From UBA2266 sp964406945 (GTDB lineage Bacteria; Planctomycetota; Phycisphaerae; Sedimentisphaerales; Anaerobacaceae): 64,000 nt of DNA. The DNA lies in contig CAYOTO010000017.1 of the NCBI GenBank assembly GCA_964406945.1, positions 7,382-71,381 of the forward strand, given 5' to 3'. The notes beneath the pieces are model-generated. The model worked only from the letters and a program-made list of their open reading frames with translations. It was not told the origin of the DNA and searched no databases. Below are positions 60,546 through 64,000 of this stretch, in pieces (within the stretch, counting starts at the first letter, position 1; each line of letters begins with the position of its first letter). The position numbers and the translations under genes are program-made.

Positions 60546-62252
60546 ATGAAGAATGAAGAATCAGTGAAGACCGGTTACACGCCCCTCTGGGTACTTGTGG
60601 TGCTGGTTGCTGTTACAGCAATCCTGGCCCTTCCTCTTAACGCAGACAGCGATGCCGAGGGCGACGGCAAGGCATCGGCAGAAGCTGTGCAAAAGGATCA
60701 ATCTCAATACACCCCGCGTGAACACGACCGGCCCCGCGAAGGTGATCGACCTCGCGACAGTGACCGGCCCCACGAAGGTGACCGGCCCCTTGAAGGTGAT
60801 CGAACGTATGAAAACAGCCGTGCCGGTCGTGTCAATCCGAATTCCAGCGGGCGGCTCCTGCCGCCGGCGACCCAGTCGGACCCCGTACTGGCGCAACTGC
60901 TCGAATCCGACCTGCGACAGGCGGCGGTACGCGCGATGAAGAAGGCCGCCGCCTTCTACCGCACCGAAGTTGCAAGTTACGGCGGCTACGTCTACTACTA
61001 CAGTCTCGATCTTCAGCAGCGCTGGGGCGAGGGCAAAGTGGCTCCCTTCACGCTTTTCGTACAGCCGCCGGGAACCCCGACCGTCGGCATGGCATACCTG
61101 CAGGCCTGGGCCGCCACCAAAGATGCCTTCTATCTCGAAGCCGCCAAAGAAACGGCCGAAGCCCTTGTCCGCGGTCAATTGGAATCCGGCGGCTGGACGC
61201 AGGTAATTCACTTCGAGCGTCCCGACCGCGGCCGACTCGGAAAGTACCGCAAAGGACCGAAAGGAAGTTGGAACGTCTCATCCCTTGACGACGGCCAGAC
61301 CCAGGCCGCATTGCAGATGCTCATCCGAACCGACCGTACGCTGAATTTCGAACATCCCGGCATTCACGAAGCCGCCATGTACGGACTCGATGCACTGCTC
61401 GCGGCCCAGTTTCCCAACGGCGCCTTTCCCCAGGGATTCCGGGGTCCCGTCGAGCCGCAGCCCGTACGCAAGGCCCATTTCCCCGACTACGACTGGCGCA
61501 CCGAAGGCCGCGTAAAGGACTACTGGAATTACTACACCCTTAACGACAACGTCGCCGGAACAGTCTGTGAGACATTAATCGACGCCCACCGCGTATACAA
61601 CGCGCGGGAGCACAAGGCCGCACTTCGAAAACTCGGCGACTTCTTGATTCTGGCCCAGATGCCCGACCCTCAGCCCGCATGGTGTCAGCAGTACAGCTAC
61701 GAGACCGTTCCGATCTGGGCGCGAAAGTTCGAGCCGCCGGCTATCACCGGCTGGGAGTCGCAGGATGTTATGGAAACGCTGATCAAAATCGCAAGATATA
61801 CGGGCGACCGAGAGTATCTTGAGCCGGTCGGCCCCGCGCTGGACTACCTGGAAAGATCACTTCTTGCGAACGGCAGACTCGCCCGCTACTACGAGCTGCG
61901 CACCAACAAGCCGCTCTACATGAATTCCCGCTACGAGCTGACTTACGACGATTCGGCGGTCCCCGGCCATTATTCCTGGACACAACCGGCCCGGCTGGAC
62001 TCAATCAGGCGAAATTGCGAAGACGCCAAACGAAACCTGCGTCCTCTCGCAGACTCTCCCACCCCGCAACTGCAGCAGAAGGTCCGCACCATCATCGCCG
62101 GACTGGACGCCCAAAGCCGCTGGATCACAACCCACGACGGCCGCAGACTCGTCGGACAACCCAAATTCCCCGAAGGTTACAACTATATATCGAGCGAGAC
62201 TTTCAGCCGTAACCTCGAACTACTCAGCGAATACATAAGCTTTGACAAGTGA
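60546..62252 (+). CDS. Exported pectate lyase, PL10 (PelA/Pel-15E) type
   Basis: 568 residues. A signal/anchor helix (~11-31, LWVLVVLVAVTAILALPL) is followed by a charged linker with 4.5 perfect-length DRPxEG repeats (~60-90). A PL10-like helical toroid domain (~120-560) follows: KDAFYLEAAKETAEALVRGQ, HFERPDRGRLGKYRKGPKGS and WCQQYSYETVPIWARKFEPP. GDREYLEPVGPALDYLERSL follows. It splits polygalacturonate by beta-elimination. ATG 60546 was chosen over the ATG six codons earlier since AGGAG sits between them. The repeat linker is unusual for the family. Confidence 0.83.
   Translation: MKNEESVKTGYTPLWVLVVLVAVTAILALPLNADSDAEGDGKASAEAVQKDQSQYTPREHDRPREGDRPRDSDRPHEGDRPLEGDRTYENSRAGRVNPNSSGRLLPPATQSDPVLAQLLESDLRQAAVRAMKKAAAFYRTEVASYGGYVYYYSLDLQQRWGEGKVAPFTLFVQPPGTPTVGMAYLQAWAATKDAFYLEAAKETAEALVRGQLESGGWTQVIHFERPDRGRLGKYRKGPKGSWNVSSLDDGQTQAALQMLIRTDRTLNFEHPGIHEAAMYGLDALLAAQFPNGAFPQGFRGPVEPQPVRKAHFPDYDWRTEGRVKDYWNYYTLNDNVAGTVCETLIDAHRVYNAREHKAALRKLGDFLILAQMPDPQPAWCQQYSYETVPIWARKFEPPAITGWESQDVMETLIKIARYTGDREYLEPVGPALDYLERSLLANGRLARYYELRTNKPLYMNSRYELTYDDSAVPGHYSWTQPARLDSIRRNCEDAKRNLRPLADSPTPQLQQKVRTIIAGLDAQSRWITTHDGRRLVGQPKFPEGYNYISSETFSRNLELLSEYISFDK
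60726..60803 (+). repeat. 18-bp tandem repeat coding the DRPxEG linker
   Basis: Four and a third copies of an 18-base unit based on GACCGGCCCCGCGAAGGT, keeping the reading frame and encoding D-R-P-x-E/D-G/S repeats. Confidence 0.8.
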
Positions 62253-62282
62253 CAAACGGGACGGGCGGGTCGAAAGCCGAGC

Positions 62283-63956
62283 TTAGCCACCGCCGGCACC
62301 GGCGCCGAATTGCATTGGCGGATTACCGGCTTCGTGTGCGCCGAAGTCCGGGGCTTTGCCCGTGAAGTTGTCGTTGAAATTGGGCAGTCTGATGCCCGCA
62401 TCGTATCCGGGACTGCTCTCTCTTAACGAAAATACGCCTTTGCCGTCCGCGAAGCCGAAGCCTTCGATGTGTTTCGGTTCGCCTTTGACCCCGTGCTTCT
62501 CGTGGCCACCCTGTGGCAGCGAGCCTCTATACAGGTCATAATCGTAATCGCCCAGCGGATCGTTGCTTTTGTTCCTGAACGCCCGCGACTTCACGTTCCA
62601 GACGTTATTGCGGGTGGTCACATTCGACAGCGGCCCGCCCCAGCCGATACCTATCCTCGCCCCGCCCGTCATCCTGCCTTCATCGTCATAGACATAAGGC
62701 TGAGTCACTGTATTGTGAAACACAAACACACGCCCGCCGCCCATTATATCGCTTGTTTTCAAGAAGCCGCCGGACCACTCCCCAGGCGCGACCCGCATCC
62801 TGCCGGTCACGTTGCGCCATACATACAGGGGCCCAACGCTCGTTCCCGCACACGCCACACCCACGAAGCAGTCCGTCATATAGTTGCCCCAAATCCGTAC
62901 GTTCCGGTTGGCCCCCTCGCTCTCGATGGCATCGTCCCAGCAGTTGCTCAGCAGATTTCCGTAAATATCAGAATCGCGATTCGGAAATCCTCGCGTGCTG
63001 AAATTGGACCCGGCCCCGAAAATGTCGTTATAGCAATGCTCCTCATCCGAGTACACGGTATTGTACCGAATCACATGATTGCCCTCGCTGTCGCGAAAAT
63101 ACACCGCCTGCGGCCCCTCGGAATGGTAGGGCTCACGCTTGCCCGGCCGGGGCCTCTTCTCTCGCCAGTTGCTTCCGTCGGCCCGCGGATCGTGAATCAC
63201 GTTCCGCTCGACTATCACCCTCGCCAGATCCCGGGCCCTGGAATAGACCGCCGAATCCAGATTCTTGCCCCAGCCGTCCTCACTTATCCGCCCCCATCCG
63301 CTTATATCGCATCCGCGAATCACAATATCATGGCAACCATCGTAAACCCTAATCGCATGAACAGCGGCATTGCGGAGCACAAGTCCGTCGATAATCACAT
63401 GCGACCGGCGAATCTCGATGCACTGATCCGCCCGGCCCTTAACATCAATAACGCCCGTTTTTTTATCCGATCCGCCTGTATAAAGAACATAGCCGCCGGC
63501 CGAGCCGCCTTTATCCACGACCAGCGTTTGGTCTCGATTTGCCACAACGACTTTTTGCCCGACGGGAAAGTCCTCAGCCCACGTTTTGACCTCGATGGCC
63601 CGTTTGTGGCCCGTCTTTTCCAGCCGCAGTTGCACCTCGTATGTGGTTCCGGCCTTCAAGCCCACAATACTGCCCCGATACTCGTTGCCGTGTTCCCACT
63701 TGCGGCTCTCCTTCTCGCCGCGATAACCTCGCCCGACCGGCGACATTTCACGCCCGTCGAACCACAGATCCAGCCCCTCTCGCCACTGCTCTTGGCCGCT
63801 TTGGCGAAACCGCACCTTGCACGCATTGTCCGCGGCCCCTGCCTCAGCCCGCCAGTACAACCCAACACACTCGAAGGTAGGAACCGCCCGTAGCCTCTCG
63901 GCTCCGCTTACAACCTGCACCAGACAAACCACCGCGATCAGCGTTCTATAGACCAT
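62283..63956 (-). CDS. Exported right-handed parallel beta-helix protein
   Basis: 557 residues with a signal peptide (~1-18, IAVVCLVQVVSGA). The N-terminal fibronectin-like/beta region contains VGLKAGTTYEVQLRLEKTGH. A parallel beta-helix with Asn/His-rich coils follows (~140-470): RRSHVIIDGLVLRNAAVHAI, then IVIRGCDISGW and VIVERNVIHDP. The fold is shared by pectate lyases, polygalacturonases and alginate-type enzymes (PbH1 repeats); the catalytic residues cannot be named. Next to a pectate lyase and a GH39-like gene, a polysaccharide-degrading role is the best guess. The ATG at 63956 follows AGAGG at a slightly long spacing. Confidence 0.8.
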   Translation of the reverse strand: MVYRTLIAVVCLVQVVSGAERLRAVPTFECVGLYWRAEAGAADNACKVRFRQSGQEQWREGLDLWFDGREMSPVGRGYRGEKESRKWEHGNEYRGSIVGLKAGTTYEVQLRLEKTGHKRAIEVKTWAEDFPVGQKVVVANRDQTLVVDKGGSAGGYVLYTGGSDKKTGVIDVKGRADQCIEIRRSHVIIDGLVLRNAAVHAIRVYDGCHDIVIRGCDISGWGRISEDGWGKNLDSAVYSRARDLARVIVERNVIHDPRADGSNWREKRPRPGKREPYHSEGPQAVYFRDSEGNHVIRYNTVYSDEEHCYNDIFGAGSNFSTRGFPNRDSDIYGNLLSNCWDDAIESEGANRNVRIWGNYMTDCFVGVACAGTSVGPLYVWRNVTGRMRVAPGEWSGGFLKTSDIMGGGRVFVFHNTVTQPYVYDDEGRMTGGARIGIGWGGPLSNVTTRNNVWNVKSRAFRNKSNDPLGDYDYDLYRGSLPQGGHEKHGVKGEPKHIEGFGFADGKGVFSLRESSPGYDAGIRLPNFNDNFTGKAPDFGAHEAGNPPMQFGAGAGGG

Positions 63957-64000
63957 AAAGCACGCACCTCTAACCTTTCCATTCTATTTCAGTTACTTAA

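Noticed and set aside
60726..60803. CRISPR-like array
   Set aside because: The 18-bp units are contiguous without spacers and encode an in-frame protein linker.

Overview
The window looks like a chromosome segment of an anaerobic, polysaccharide-degrading planctomycete, most likely class Phycisphaerae. This is inferred from several signs: C-terminal dockerin-like modules ending in a DINGD...AHWL pattern, Tat-exported sulfatases, PQQ-repeat and DUF4954 proteins, scattered secreted glycosidases with moderately high GC, and a citrate synthase that resembles the Re type. No plasmid or phage backbone and no CRISPR array were seen. Genes lie on both strands in short operons. Good promoters fit a sigma70-like pattern (TTGACA-like, 17 bp spacer, TATAAT or TAAAAT).

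Region by region. 1-5.7 kb: 5' part of murE, a secreted transglutaminase, a Cys-rich zinc protein, a dockerin-bearing lipoprotein, a TerB-BRCT protein and a LapA-like protein. 5.8-10.1 kb: a 3' remnant of a second gdhA, an intact gdhA with two small unknown genes, and a divergent LuxR-type regulator separated by a palindrome-rich control region. 10.1-16.7 kb, all minus: recJ, an SDR, trxA, trxB, a RAYT transposase between inverted REP palindromes, and rmuC behind a perfect consensus promoter. 16.7-25.5 kb: a secreted glycosidase-like protein, an APC permease, a PQQ-repeat protein, a pseudo-amidase, a DUF4954 protein and a PpiC foldase lipoprotein. 25.6-32.6 kb: a likely catabolic operon of URO-D-like protein, GH2 glycosidase, sulfatase and MFS sugar porter. 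32.7-43.1 kb: thioesterase, C10 protease with dockerin-like tail, and purF-purM interrupted by a four-helix-bundle gene with terminal inverted repeats; then an operon of DUF503, a glycerophosphodiesterase and a large secreted unknown protein.

43.1-48.8 kb: a 78-residue peptide gene diverges from a radical-SAM methylthiotransferase-like gene that lacks TRAM, with a 12-bp inverted repeat between them. Next come a PHP phosphoesterase, an ankyrin lipoprotein, a 5'-truncated lipoprotein gene, a candidate ~120-nt non-coding RNA with its own promoter and terminator, and a WaaP-like kinase. 48.8-52.5 kb: a Re-citrate-synthase-like/HAD/thrC operon and tRNA-Leu(TAA). 53-64 kb: a second sulfatase, a TPR protein, ribH-nusB-parA (ParA with a very long Pro/Gln/Arg-rich tail), and a plant-polysaccharide group with a GH39-like glycosidase, a PL10-type pectate lyase and a beta-helix protein.

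The best candidates for something undescribed are the four-helix-bundle element inside the pur operon, the small RNA near 47.7 kb, and the peptide/methylthiotransferase pair near 43.4 kb. All coordinates and motifs were read by eye. No database search or folding program was run.
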